Shown here in pieces: positions 9,450 through 17,371 of a stretch of 22,335 nt of DNA. The notes under the pieces were generated by a model. That model saw only the letters and a list, made by a program, of their open reading frames with translations, had not been told where the DNA came from and searched no databases. Position numbers and translations under genes: made by a program. The DNA lies in assembly GCA_000969725.1 (NCBI GenBank), contig JXSR01S010362.1; one strand, given 5' to 3'. This DNA is from Ophiothrix spiculata. Its lineage: Eukaryota > Echinodermata > Ophiuroidea > Amphilepidida > Ophiotrichidae. Each line of letters starts with the position of its first letter. Positions within the stretch are counted from its first letter, which is position 1.

Positions 9450-10475
9450 CACTGTGTCCGAGAAAAATGGAATTATGGAGATTTACGCCCGCTGTTCTTT
9501 GACACGGTTGAATGATTTGGAAAACTGTTTTGCAAGATCGAAGCACCAGAAAGTCCACTTTCCAACAATACCAAATATTCCTACGTTGTTTACCAATTGT
9601 TGAGTAATTACAAACAATTTCATGAATTGTGCATTTTATGCCTTTGTACCACTTTTTGGTATAGTTATCTTCTTGCTCATTAGGTGCTTGAAGCCATCTT
9701 GCAATAAGGATTCATTTTGGATGACTGATAACTGAACATCTGATTGCTCCTAGATTTATATGGCTGATCTCAAGAACAAAGGGAAGTGTTTAAAGAAGAT
9801 TGCATGATTCATTTGCTTCCAATTTGAGCTAAGGAAAATCTAATTTCAAAATTGAATTTCAAATCCTTCATCAGCTTGACTTTGTATGTTTGTTAGTACA
9901 TGCTTAATTTAAACAAGCTATTAGCATTGCAAGATGCAGCTCATCATTTAACTAAGCGACATGTTTTCTTCGTTACTGAATGAACGAATGAGAACAGGTA
10001 GCCTTCAGGAAGTTGCCGTCATTTTTGAAGAGAGATTTCCTGTATGGCTACCATAAAAGCAAAGTCTTTAAAAACTCCACCAAATGGCACCAAGAGACAC
10101 CAACAATCTTCGTAACAGAATTATGACAGAGGTGGATTCATTGAGAGGGTGAAGAGCAGGTATCCGTAATGTTGTCAGAACAATACAAAACAGAGCAAAG
10201 CAGAGGCAAGATTTGTGTACGAAACAAGCAGTTGAAGGACCTATTAAGAAAATCATAGTGACAATGACTTTTCTTCAATTTTGGTACAAAGCGACATTTA
10301 GTAAAATCCCTTTAAAGACGTTAAACTTGAAAATTACTTGGTTTGTGTGGCCGATTTTGATATCATTTTGAAGAAAAGATACAAATGAAAAAATTCAATA
10401 TGAACTCTTTGAAAATTAATAAACTGTGTCCAAGAACGGAGGGTGCAAATCTCTGTTTTATTTTTTTTTATCTGT
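9450..10475 (+). mobile_element. Decayed DNA transposon with inverted ends and HTH transposase traces
   Basis: GGAGATTTACGCCCGCTGTTCTTTGACACGGT (left, about 9476-9507) and ACTGTGTCCAAGAACGGAGGGTGCAAATCTC (right, about 10428-10458) form diverged inverted ends of about 32 bp. Between them a broken coding trace on the plus strand reads LTKRHVFFVTE, then GSLQEVAVIFEERFPV (10000-10041), then VFKNSTKWHQ in shifted frames with stops. This order resembles the N-terminal helix-turn-helix (DUF4817-like) of insect/mariner-type transposases. The whole copy sits in a TFIP11 intron and is not functional. Confidence 0.5.
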
Positions 10476-10654
10476 ATATACAACCATCGAGCAATTATAG
10501 TATTGGATGAAAAAAGTAATAATGGATTAGATCTTTGGTAAGAATATATACTCTATGTTTTAAATTTGCAAGGTTCGTTTCAAATCTAAATATCGACATT
10601 TCCAATAATACACTATCTTCAACACCATAATTATTTCAACCAATTTGAACCCAC

Positions 10655-10738
10655 CTTTTTCTCCACCAGATCTCTGAATGTTGTAGGTACTGATACCCTT
10701 GGAGCACCCATTTGTCGTTCTCGTTCTCTCTCTTGCCT
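10655..10738 (-). CDS. TFIP11: TFIP11/STIP-1 homologue, penultimate exon
   Basis: The exon starts at 10738 after TATTACAG, which touches the assembly gap, and ends at 10655 before the donor GTGGGT. It encodes 28 residues in phase 0/0: a charged QERERERQ run, then a VPTTFRDLVEKK ending. In the family, an R/E-rich stretch followed by PMNFKDLIE-type sequence directly precedes the C-terminal FG..IYIDRGVVF block encoded by the next exon. Phase matches both neighbours. The acceptor can only partly be judged because the polypyrimidine tract falls in the gap. Confidence 0.8.
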
Positions 10739-10746
10739 CTGTAATA

Positions 10747-11443
10747 NNNNNNNNNNNNNNNNNNNNNNNNNNNNNNNNNNNNNNNNNNNNNNNNNNNNNN
10801 NNNNNNNNNNNNNNNNNNNNNNNNNNNNNNNNNNNNNNNNNNNNNNNNNNNNNNNNNNNNNNNNNNNNNNNNNNNNNNNNNNNNNNNNNNNNNNNNNNNN
10901 NNNNNNNNNNNNNNNNNNNNNNNNNNNNNNNNNNNNNNNNNNNNNNNNNNNNNNNNNNNNNNNNNNNNNNNNNNNNNNNNNNNNNNNNNNNNNNNNNNNN
11001 NNNNNNNNNNNNNNNNNNNNNNNNNNNNNNNNNNNNNNNNNNNNNNNNNNNNNNNNNNNNNNNNNNNNNNNNNNNNNNNNNNNNNNNNNNNNNNNNNNNN
11101 NNNNNNNNNNNNNNNNNNNNNNNNNNNNNNNNNNNNNNNNNNNNNNNNNNNNNNNNNNNNNNNNNNNNNNNNNNNNNNNNNNNNNNNNNNNNNNNNNNNN
11201 NNNNNNNNNNNNNNNNNNNNNNNNNNNNNNNNNNNNNNNNNNNNNNNNNNNNNNNNNNNNNNNNNNNNNNNNNNNNNNNNNNNNNNNNNNNNNNNNNNNN
11301 NNNNNNNNNNNNNNNNNNNNNNNNNNNNNNNNNNNNNNNNNNNNNNNNNNNNNNNNNNNNNNNNNNNNNNNNNNNNNNNNNNNNNNNNNNNNNNNNNNNN
11401 NNNNNNNNNNNNNNNNNNNNNNNNNNNNNNNNNNNNNNNNNNN
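10747..11443. other. Assembly gap (697 N)
   Basis: A run of undetermined bases inside a TFIP11 intron, starting about 8 bp behind the acceptor of the 28-residue exon. Any reading frame drawn through it is artificial. A further small exon could be hidden here. Confidence 0.99.
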
Positions 11444-12017
11444 TAATGATGCTTATTAGCTGTTCCTCATTTACAACCGTTTTTGAAGTTTTTACGATGG
11501 TTCACAACAAAAAATTAACAAAATATCAATTTTATATCATCCATATTGTTGTACCCAGAAAGAACTTGTACAATACTATTAATTTTTAAGTCTACGTCTA
11601 AAACGGGTCATTGTTGCTTATTCAAACAATTTCGTTTTTCCCACAAAAACCAAATCTTTGATGTCAACTTTATGTCGACATTATGTCGACGTCGACAAAA
11701 AATTATTGCAACATGTCGACATGAAAAAACAGTCTCAACAGAAACCTTACCCAATTCCCCTATGAAAAGTCCTTGGATGCACCACATCGAAAGGTACATC
11801 TACGCAGCTTTTGTCAAATTATATTTTTGTATAAATTGAAAGAGTACTGATTAGGCTTTTAAAAGCAGACATAGATTTCAAAATTGACCATTCATTTTTT
11901 AATGTTACAATGAAAAAGCTAGGTCACAATTTTCGAAATTTGGATGATAGATTTTTCCTTGCCCCTCAAATGCCCCTCCCAATCATCATGCTAGAGCTGC
12001 CACTGTCCATGTCTGTA
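11444..12017. other. TFIP11 intron sequence with GTCGAC cluster
   Basis: No gene was recognised on either strand. GTCGAC occurs four times in 47 bases (11674, 11685, 11691, 11715), mostly as ATGTCGACAT-like palindromes. The overlapping short frames on both strands are coincidental. Confidence 0.5.
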
Positions 12018-12076
12018 CATTATTATGCTTTGAAGGATCCAAGTGTGGAAAAACTTGGATCCTGAGCATAATAATG
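12018..12076. repeat. Hairpin, ~24-bp arms
   Basis: The left arm (12018-12044) with CATTATTATGCT...GGATCCAAGT pairs with the right arm (12053-12076) around an 8-base loop. There is a small bulge of about 3 bases. It lies in the intron of the minus-strand gene, directly beside a second larger hairpin. Confidence 0.75.
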
Positions 12077-12078
12077 AT

Positions 12079-12218
12079 AAAATTGGATGATTTTCGCCCG
12101 ATATTTATTGGTCTCGCTATGAGTTTTAAAATATTGGGCTCGACTGCTTCTCGCCCAATATTTTAACAACTCATAGGCTAGCTCGACCAATAAATATGGG
12201 CTCAATCTATCCAATTTT
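12079..12218. repeat. Large fold-back hairpin, ~60-bp arms
   Basis: The left arm (12079-12139) and right arm (12153-12218) pair with several mismatches. Matching blocks in order are AAAATTGGAT, CCC.ATATTTATTGGTC, CTATGAGTT and AAAATATTGGGC. The loop is about 13 bases. Likely a palindromic MITE inserted 65 bp behind the donor of the TFIP11 exon at 12283. Confidence 0.75.
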
Positions 12219-12282
12219 ATAACATAGATATAAAAAACACATTGTTTTGGGAATGTTTGGAATTTTTCTAAAAGTTTCTTAC

Positions 12283-12431
12283 CCCTTGCGCCCATCTGTC
12301 TGTTGATGGCGATCCCCCTTGTTGTATCTCCATATTCTGTAGGTATGCCATACTCTCCCTGGCCCCTGGCTGGGTATATGTGCCTCCAGTGGTGGATCGG
12401 TCCATTATCTGTAGGGCTTGGTGGAACTGGG
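12283..12431 (-). CDS. TFIP11: TFIP11/STIP-1 homologue, third-last exon
   Basis: The exon starts at 12431 after GTCCTTACAG and ends at 12283 before the donor GTAAGA. It carries one split codon (its first base is in an upstream exon) plus 49 residues, and exits in phase 0. QFHQALQIMDR followed by QPGARESMAYL corresponds to the QF..ALD.MNRAV....QPGARENIAYL region of the TFIP11/STIP C-terminal domain, just before the R/E-rich linker. It is GC-richer than its surroundings. The exons upstream of it, including the G-patch part, were not found in the window. They may lie farther away or be absent, in which case this is a partial gene copy. Confidence 0.82.
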
Positions 12432-12520
12432 CTGTAAGGACAGGATGATACAAGTGAAGCTGATGAAACTTTTGTACTATAAAGAAAAATATTTAGTGCA
12501 TACAGTATCATGCACAGCAT

Positions 12521-13409
12521 GCGGGATCTTTCTTTTGAAACTCACATCAACAGTGTCACAAATAGAGTCTGTAAGTTGTCAGGTTTCATCATTAGGTGTA
12601 CCACAGACATGTCTTCTGCTGCACTTCTTAATCTCTTCAAGTCTCTTGTCTTACCACATCTTATTTACTGTATTCGTGTTTGGGCTCCATTTCAGGGAAA
12701 TCGCATTTGACAGGTTGGACAGGGTTCAAAGGAAAACCACTCTGGTAGTATTTTATAGGAGATCAATTGATGTTGAATGTAGGCCTAGTTATGAAGAAAG
12801 GCTTACCAAACTCAATTTGTTGAAATTTGAGGATTCTTGTAAATTCCATAGACTTGTGTTTGGGTTCAAATTAATGAATGGCTTGTTACCCGCATCTTTT
12901 GATCAAATGGTGCATTTCAGTAGGATTAACAACTCTAGGTTGTTGCATGTAACAGCCAAAAGTTCTTCTTTTTTCAATTCTCTTTTTGTGTCACTTCCAA
13001 GACTATGGAATGGAATTCCTCCTAATGTTAAGGACTGCCATTATCTTGCTATTTTCAAATCTGAGTGTAGGTCATTTTTCATTAATTTAATTGTACTGCT
13101 GATTAAATTTGATTCACATGATTCCCTTATTGGGTTCATTTGCTGCTGTTTGATTTGGCATAAATTTAATGTTCTTATATGTATGTTCTTTTATTTAATG
13201 TAGGGGATAAATGAGCACTTGCATGTTTTGGGTTTTGGTAAACCCATTCATTTCTCCTAAATTACTTGCATTTTGTCCATGTATTTTATCTTGTTATAAT
13301 AGAAATATATTTCCGTAAAATTATTGTTGTAATTTTTGTGTATGACAATGTACATTTTTCACATGTTTGTAAATTGCAAGTGATTTGAATAAATATTATT
13401 ATTATTATA
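12521..13409 (+). mobile_element. 5'-truncated non-LTR retrotransposon (RT C-terminus and 3' end)
   Basis: The plus-strand coding trace begins DLSFETHINSV and continues LFKSLVLPHLIYCIRVWAPF. It shifts one frame at about 12708 and goes on DRLDRVQRKTT, YEERLTKLNLLKFE and SLPRLWNGIPP...FKSECRSFFIN. These are the successive C-terminal blocks of LINE reverse transcriptases of the CR1/Jockey/L2-like group. The 3' region ends in AATAAATATTATTATTATTA (13387-13407). Upstream reverse transcriptase and endonuclease are missing. The equivalent site in the duplicated segment near 21310-21325 has no LINE, so the insertion limits are close to 12521 and 13409. Confidence 0.85.
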
Positions 13410-13464
13410 GTTAAGTTGTGTTTTTATTTTTTTACATGTTGAATTTCTGACACCAGGGTATCCG

Positions 13465-13894
13465 CGGCTGTGATATGGCAGAACCATGTAACGCCGATTT
13501 TGGCGTTTTGAGAAAAAGGCACTTAAAGTTTGAGTCACTGCCTTTTTTGATTAATATCAAAATATGATTCAAAATAAAACTTAATATGCAAGATACAATT
13601 ATATTTTTTATCATATACCTTCTTACTTGAATCAACGTATCTCAAGACTACGTTGTTTTGCCAAATTAAGAACGCCGTATACAGTGACGTAACTTGAGAT
13701 ACGTTGTTCTGCCACAGAAATCAAGAGGAAAACTAAAAAAAAAGTGCTGAGATACGTCCTACTATCTCCGAAACGTTATGAATTCGTTAGTTGGGACTTT
13801 CAGAAATGAAAATAGCGCCCTCGATATACTATAAACTGTTTTTATCTCAAAAAGGCAAACATTTGAGTTACGTGGTTCTGCCATATCACGGCCG
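13465..13894. mobile_element. 430-bp TIR element inserted in locus 1
   Basis: The ends are inverted over about 27 bp with two mismatches: CGGCTGTGATATGGCAGAAC at the left and the complement of CGGCCGTGATATGGCAGAAC at the right. Internal copies of ACGT.GTTCTGCCA-like sequence (about 13653 and 13700) repeat the subterminal motif. The matching site in locus 2 (near 21363-21373, CACCAGGGGATCAAGGTGTTG) lacks it. No transposase is present. The target duplication is 2-3 bp at most and ambiguous. Confidence 0.75.
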
Positions 13895-14006
13895 TCCAGG
13901 TGTTGATGAAATACTGCTTGCTTAAATAAACTTTGTCAACACCATTTATCTATATTTCAATATACTGATTGACCCAAAATATCCAGATCTGGCTAGATTA
14001 CAACGT

Positions 14007-14147
14007 GGGCCACCATGGTAAAAGGATGTCGGCTCCTACATGTAGCTCATTGTAGCATACCTGATGTATACTAGTTATATATATCAGACATGCTACAATG
14101 AGCAACATGTACGAGCCGACAAATGCATCCTTTTGAAGTGGTGGCCC
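14007..14147. mobile_element. 141-bp fold-back element inserted in locus 1
   Basis: GGGCCACCA at the left end and TGGTGGCCC at the right end continue into arms of about 52-59 bp (14007-14058 and 14089-14147) sharing AAAAGGATG, GTCGGCTC.TACATGT and GCTCATTGTAGCAT. The loop is about 30 bases. The homologous point in locus 2 (GATTACAATATGTCAACCTC, near 21468) has no such insert. Confidence 0.75.
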
Positions 14148-14295
14148 TGTCATGTGAACCTCAAAATACTATATTGCCTTGATTTATTTATTTAATTTAT
14201 CTAATCTGAATACACTAATAAGCTGTTGGTAGTTACATTGCAATCAGTGTTATGAATTAAGGGTTCATTTATATGTTCCATGTGTAACCACTTAA

Positions 14296-15036
14296 GGGTT
14301 TTCTTAGGCTGCGATCACATAGGAGTATACGGTATTCGCTATACGCTATTCGATGGCTATATTTTTATACAGTCACGGCGAGCTATATACGTGTTTTTGA
14401 ATAGTGCCCTATAAGTGACCCGGTAGCATCAAATTCACGTGTTCGATTGAAACCATACGCGTGCCCAGGTGAAATCGTGCACCGTATACCTAAATAGTAT
14501 AGTTCTATGTGATCGCAGCCTTGGAGATGCAGTTGCTTACGACTGCGAGATAACATTATTTTCATAAATAGCAAACAATCGAAAAAATGTTTGCATCCAT
14601 TTTGTGTGCGCAAATTTCAATGCACACTGAACGTATGCTTTACTAATTGGTTAATCACGAGCCAAATTGCTGCATAATATATACGTGAAATTATGCAGAC
14701 CCTTTTTGTTATTTTTCTTGAAAACTAACACGGAGACCCTACTTTTTTATTTCAGTATTTTGAAGTGTGCAAAAAATGCTTTAACATATGCAAAAATTAC
14801 CCAAATCAATGGAGCATTTACTGCTTTAAAAGCACATAATGATCGACTTTTTGGAGCCATTAATTCCCTATACTTTGTGTTGTAAATTGAGTGAATTTTA
14901 GGAAAATATAGTTCTTTTTGAAATGTCTGTATCTCAAAGACAAGCACAGTGAGCTATTTAGTTCATTTTATTTTAGATTCGTTATCAACACAAATAAATC
15001 TACCAAATACTATTTTTTTAAGAAAATGAATGGAGA
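14296..15036. mobile_element. TTAA-flanked element, copy A, 3' truncated and interrupted
   Basis: TTAA (14292-14295) is followed by GGGTTTTCTT. After the nested element at 14306-14521 it continues GAGATGCAGTTGCTTACGACTGCG, collinear with copy B at 15335-15921 through GATCGAC, GATTCGTTATCA and AAATCTACCAAATACTA. Similarity stops near 15036 (AATGGAG), so the right inverted end is missing. No coding capacity was recognised. Confidence 0.75.
14306..14521. mobile_element. 216-bp MITE nested in TTAA element copy A
   Basis: The ends are inverted: AGGCTGCGATCACATAG at the left (14306-14322) and its exact complement at the right (14505-14521), with TATA continuing inside. Copy B of the host element reads straight through this position (TTTTCTCTGAGATGC at 15339-15353), which shows the empty site. 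The interior has CGTATACG-like short palindromes. It carries no ORF of its own. Confidence 0.8.
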
Positions 15037-15330
15037 TAGCACACATCCCACCCTAGGACAAAAATTGACAATAAAACAGTCTTTCTGTCATCCCAACCAA
15101 AATATGTTAGAATTTCAAGTCAGGTTAATTTACTAATAATTCTAGCCTATTAGAAAAAGGTCCTGGGTTGTTTAAAAGTTAAAAGTTTGGCATCCTACGT
15201 TTTGTATTGATGTGCGGCAACACAACACGGAAATGCTGGGGATTTGCTTGTATCCAGAACATTTATACTCCAATAAAAACCTCAAAAAATTACAAAAGTA
15301 TCTGTGATTCAGTGAACACTTGACTAATGC
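15037..15330. other. Between the two TTAA elements, nothing recognised
   Basis: About 294 bp without a gene or repeat that could be assigned. Confidence 0.4.
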
Positions 15331-15334
15331 TTAA

Positions 15335-15921
15335 GGGGTTTTCTCTGAGATGCAGTTGCTTACGACTGCGGGATAACGATTTTTTTTAAATAGCAAACAA
15401 TCGAAAAAATGTTTGCATCCATTTTGCGTGCGCAAATTCAATGCACACTGAACGCATGCTTTACTAACGCGTTTGGTTAATCACGCACCGCATAGCTGCG
15501 TAATATATACGCGGAAAATTATGCAGACGCAGATTTGACTTCAAAGTATTCAAATTTTATCTAAAAATTGTCAGTTTTGGTCGTTTTTCTCGAAAACTAA
15601 CACGGTGACAATATTTTTTTATTTCAGTATTTTGAAGAGCGCAAAAAGTGCTTCAACATATGTAAAAATTAAAAAAATAAATGGAGGATTTACTATTTTA
15701 CAAGCACATAATGATCGACATTTTGGAGTTTTCCCTATACTTTGTATGGTTAATCGGGTGATTTTTAAAGAAAATATGTACTTTTTGAAATGTCTGTTTC
15801 TCAAAAAGAGCACGGTGACCTATTTTTTTTTATTTTAGATTCGTTATCAGCACAAATAAATCTACCAAATACTAAATTTTCAAGAAAATAAATGGAGTAT
15901 TTCTATCTTAGAGAAAACCCC
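15335..15921. mobile_element. 587-bp TTAA-flanked MITE, copy B, complete
   Basis: TTAA lies directly outside both ends (15331-15334 and 15922-15925). The inverted ends GGGGTTTTCTCTGAGAT and ATCTTAGAGAAAACCCC match over 17 bp with one mismatch. A TTAA target is the mark of piggyBac- and Kolobok-type elements. No transposase frame exists, so it is non-autonomous. It is collinear with copy A at 14296-15036. Confidence 0.75.
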
Positions 15922-16045
15922 TTAATTCCATACACAGAAATAGATTATTTTGACTGTATCACATGATTCAATTGAGGTTATCATTATACAGCAAATAGTA
16001 TAATCTTAACCATGATCAGTTTCTAAGATAAGGTCAAATTTCATG

Positions 16046-16141
16046 AACTTTATATTGCAAATTTATAGTACAATTAACTATAATCATTCAAGAGGTCACA
16101 TCGTCTAGAGAGCTCGAAATAGAGAAAGATTACCAGCAACC
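16046..16141 (+). promoter_or_regulatory. Conserved 5' flank of KCTD locus 1
   Basis: This stretch stays alignable with the flank of the second gene (about 21980-22101). Shared blocks are TATAATCA.TCAAG, AGGTCACATCGTC.AGAGAGCT and AATAGAGAAAGAT.ACCAG, followed by the start codon. The start context GCAACCATGG is a strong Kozak match. AGGTCA resembles a nuclear-receptor half-site, but no function is shown. Locus 2 has about 25 extra bases between the first two blocks. Confidence 0.45.
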
Positions 16142-17371
16142 ATGGATAGCATTGTCAGCTTGAATGTTGGTGGGAAGATCTACACAACATCTATTACTAC
16201 ACTAACCAAATATCCTGACTCAATGCTTTGCAGAATGTTTGAAGGTGATATCCCGTCTAGAACAGATACACAAGGAAACATTGTGATAGATAGGGACGGC
16301 AAAATGTTTCGCTTTGTTCTCACTTTTCTAAGGTCTGGCAAGCTGATCTTACCAGAAAACTTTACTGAACTTGCATTGCTTGAAGAAGAGGCAGAATTTT
16401 TTCAGATTCAAGCTCTCATTGATGCTGTGAAAGCTTACCAACCAATAGAGGAAAGTATTGTTAGCTTGAATGTTGGTGGGAAGATCTACACAACATCTAT
16501 TAATACATTGATCAAATATCACAGATCAATGCTTTGCAGAATGATCAAAGGTGATATCCCTTCAAGAAAAGATATACAAGGAAATATTGTGATAGATCGG
16601 GATGGTAAAATGTTTCGCTTTGTTCTCACTTTTCTAAGGTCTGGCAAGCTGATCTTACCAGAAAACTTTACTGAACTTGCATTACTTAAAGTAGAAGCAG
16701 AATTTTATCAGATCAAACCTCTCATCGATGCTGTGAAAGCTTACCGACCAACAAAGGAAAGTATTGTCAGCTTGAATGTTGGTGGGAAGATCCACACAAC
16801 ATCTATCGATACATTCACCAAATATCCCAGATCAATGCTGTGCAGAATGATCAAAGGTACTATTCCTTCCACAAAAGATGCGCAAGGCAATATTGTGATA
16901 GATCGGGATGGTGAAATGTTTCGCTTTGTTCTCGCTTTTCTAAGATGTGGCAAGCTGATCTTACCAGAAAACTTTACTGAACATGCATTGCTTAAAGAAG
17001 AGGCAGAATTTTATCAGATTAAACCTCTCATCGATGCTGTGAAAGCTTACCGACCAACAAAGGAAAGTATTGTTAACTTGAATGTTGGTGGGAAGATCTA
17101 CACAACATCTATCGATACATTGACCAAACATCCCAGAACAATGCTTTGCAGAATGATCAAAGGTACTATCCCTTCCACAAAAGATGCGCAAGGCAATATT
17201 GTGATAGATCGGGATGGTGAAATGTTTCGCTTTGTTCTTACTTTTCTAAGGCATTGGAAGCTGATCTTACCAGAAAACTTTACTGAACTTACATTGCTTA
17301 AAAAAGAAGCAGAATTTTATCAGATTCAAGATCTCATTGATGCCCTACATCCTATCCCACTAGCCTGGTAA
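16142..17371 (+). CDS. Four tandem KCTD-type BTB domains in one intronless frame
   Basis: The 409-aa frame consists of four head-to-tail copies of a 102-aa unit (residues 1-104, 105-206, 207-308, 309-409). Each has LNVGGKIYTTS near its start, RMFEGDIPS or RMIKG.IPS, then DRDG.MFRFVL.FLR, LILPENFTE and EAEFYQI..LIDA. This is the T1/BTB fold of the KCTD family, which typically forms pentamers and acts as an adaptor for cullin-3 or other partners. Ordinary KCTD proteins carry one BTB and a separate C-terminal domain; here no such domain follows and the last unit ends ...ALHPIPLAW-stop. Start chosen at 16142 because of the strong Kozak context and because MDSIV is shared with the paralogue at 22102. 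The units are very similar in DNA, suggesting recent amplification or gene conversion. Closest family members appear to be KCTD6/KCTD21-like, by recall only. Confidence 0.85.
   Translation: MDSIVSLNVGGKIYTTSITTLTKYPDSMLCRMFEGDIPSRTDTQGNIVIDRDGKMFRFVLTFLRSGKLILPENFTELALLEEEAEFFQIQALIDAVKAYQPIEESIVSLNVGGKIYTTSINTLIKYHRSMLCRMIKGDIPSRKDIQGNIVIDRDGKMFRFVLTFLRSGKLILPENFTELALLKVEAEFYQIKPLIDAVKAYRPTKESIVSLNVGGKIHTTSIDTFTKYPRSMLCRMIKGTIPSTKDAQGNIVIDRDGEMFRFVLAFLRCGKLILPENFTEHALLKEEAEFYQIKPLIDAVKAYRPTKESIVNLNVGGKIYTTSIDTLTKHPRTMLCRMIKGTIPSTKDAQGNIVIDRDGEMFRFVLTFLRHWKLILPENFTELTLLKKEAEFYQIQDLIDALHPIPLAW

Larger units (their letters stand above)
12480..16141 (+). repeat. Upstream duplicated segment, KCTD locus 1 copy
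   Basis: Blocks of this interval recur in the same order at 21270-22101 before the second KCTD gene: AAAAATATTTAGT (12486) with AAAAACATTTAGT (21283); GTTGAATTTCTGACACCAGG (13438) with GTTGAATTACAGACACCAGG (21344); GGTGTTGATGAAATA (13899) with 21373; ACACTAATAA.CTGTTG (14212) with 21527; and the stretch before the start codon. Copy 1 is about 2.8 kb longer because of inserted elements that are listed separately. Confidence 0.8.

Noticed and set aside
10699-11589. 296-aa plus-strand ORF
   Set aside because: Most of it is translated from the N gap, so the length is artificial. Its start overlaps the minus-strand exon.
12023-12520. 165-aa minus-strand ORF overlapping the TFIP11 exon
   Set aside because: It reads the exon in a different frame and runs on through the intronic hairpins. 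The splice-bounded frame with the family motifs is the supported one.
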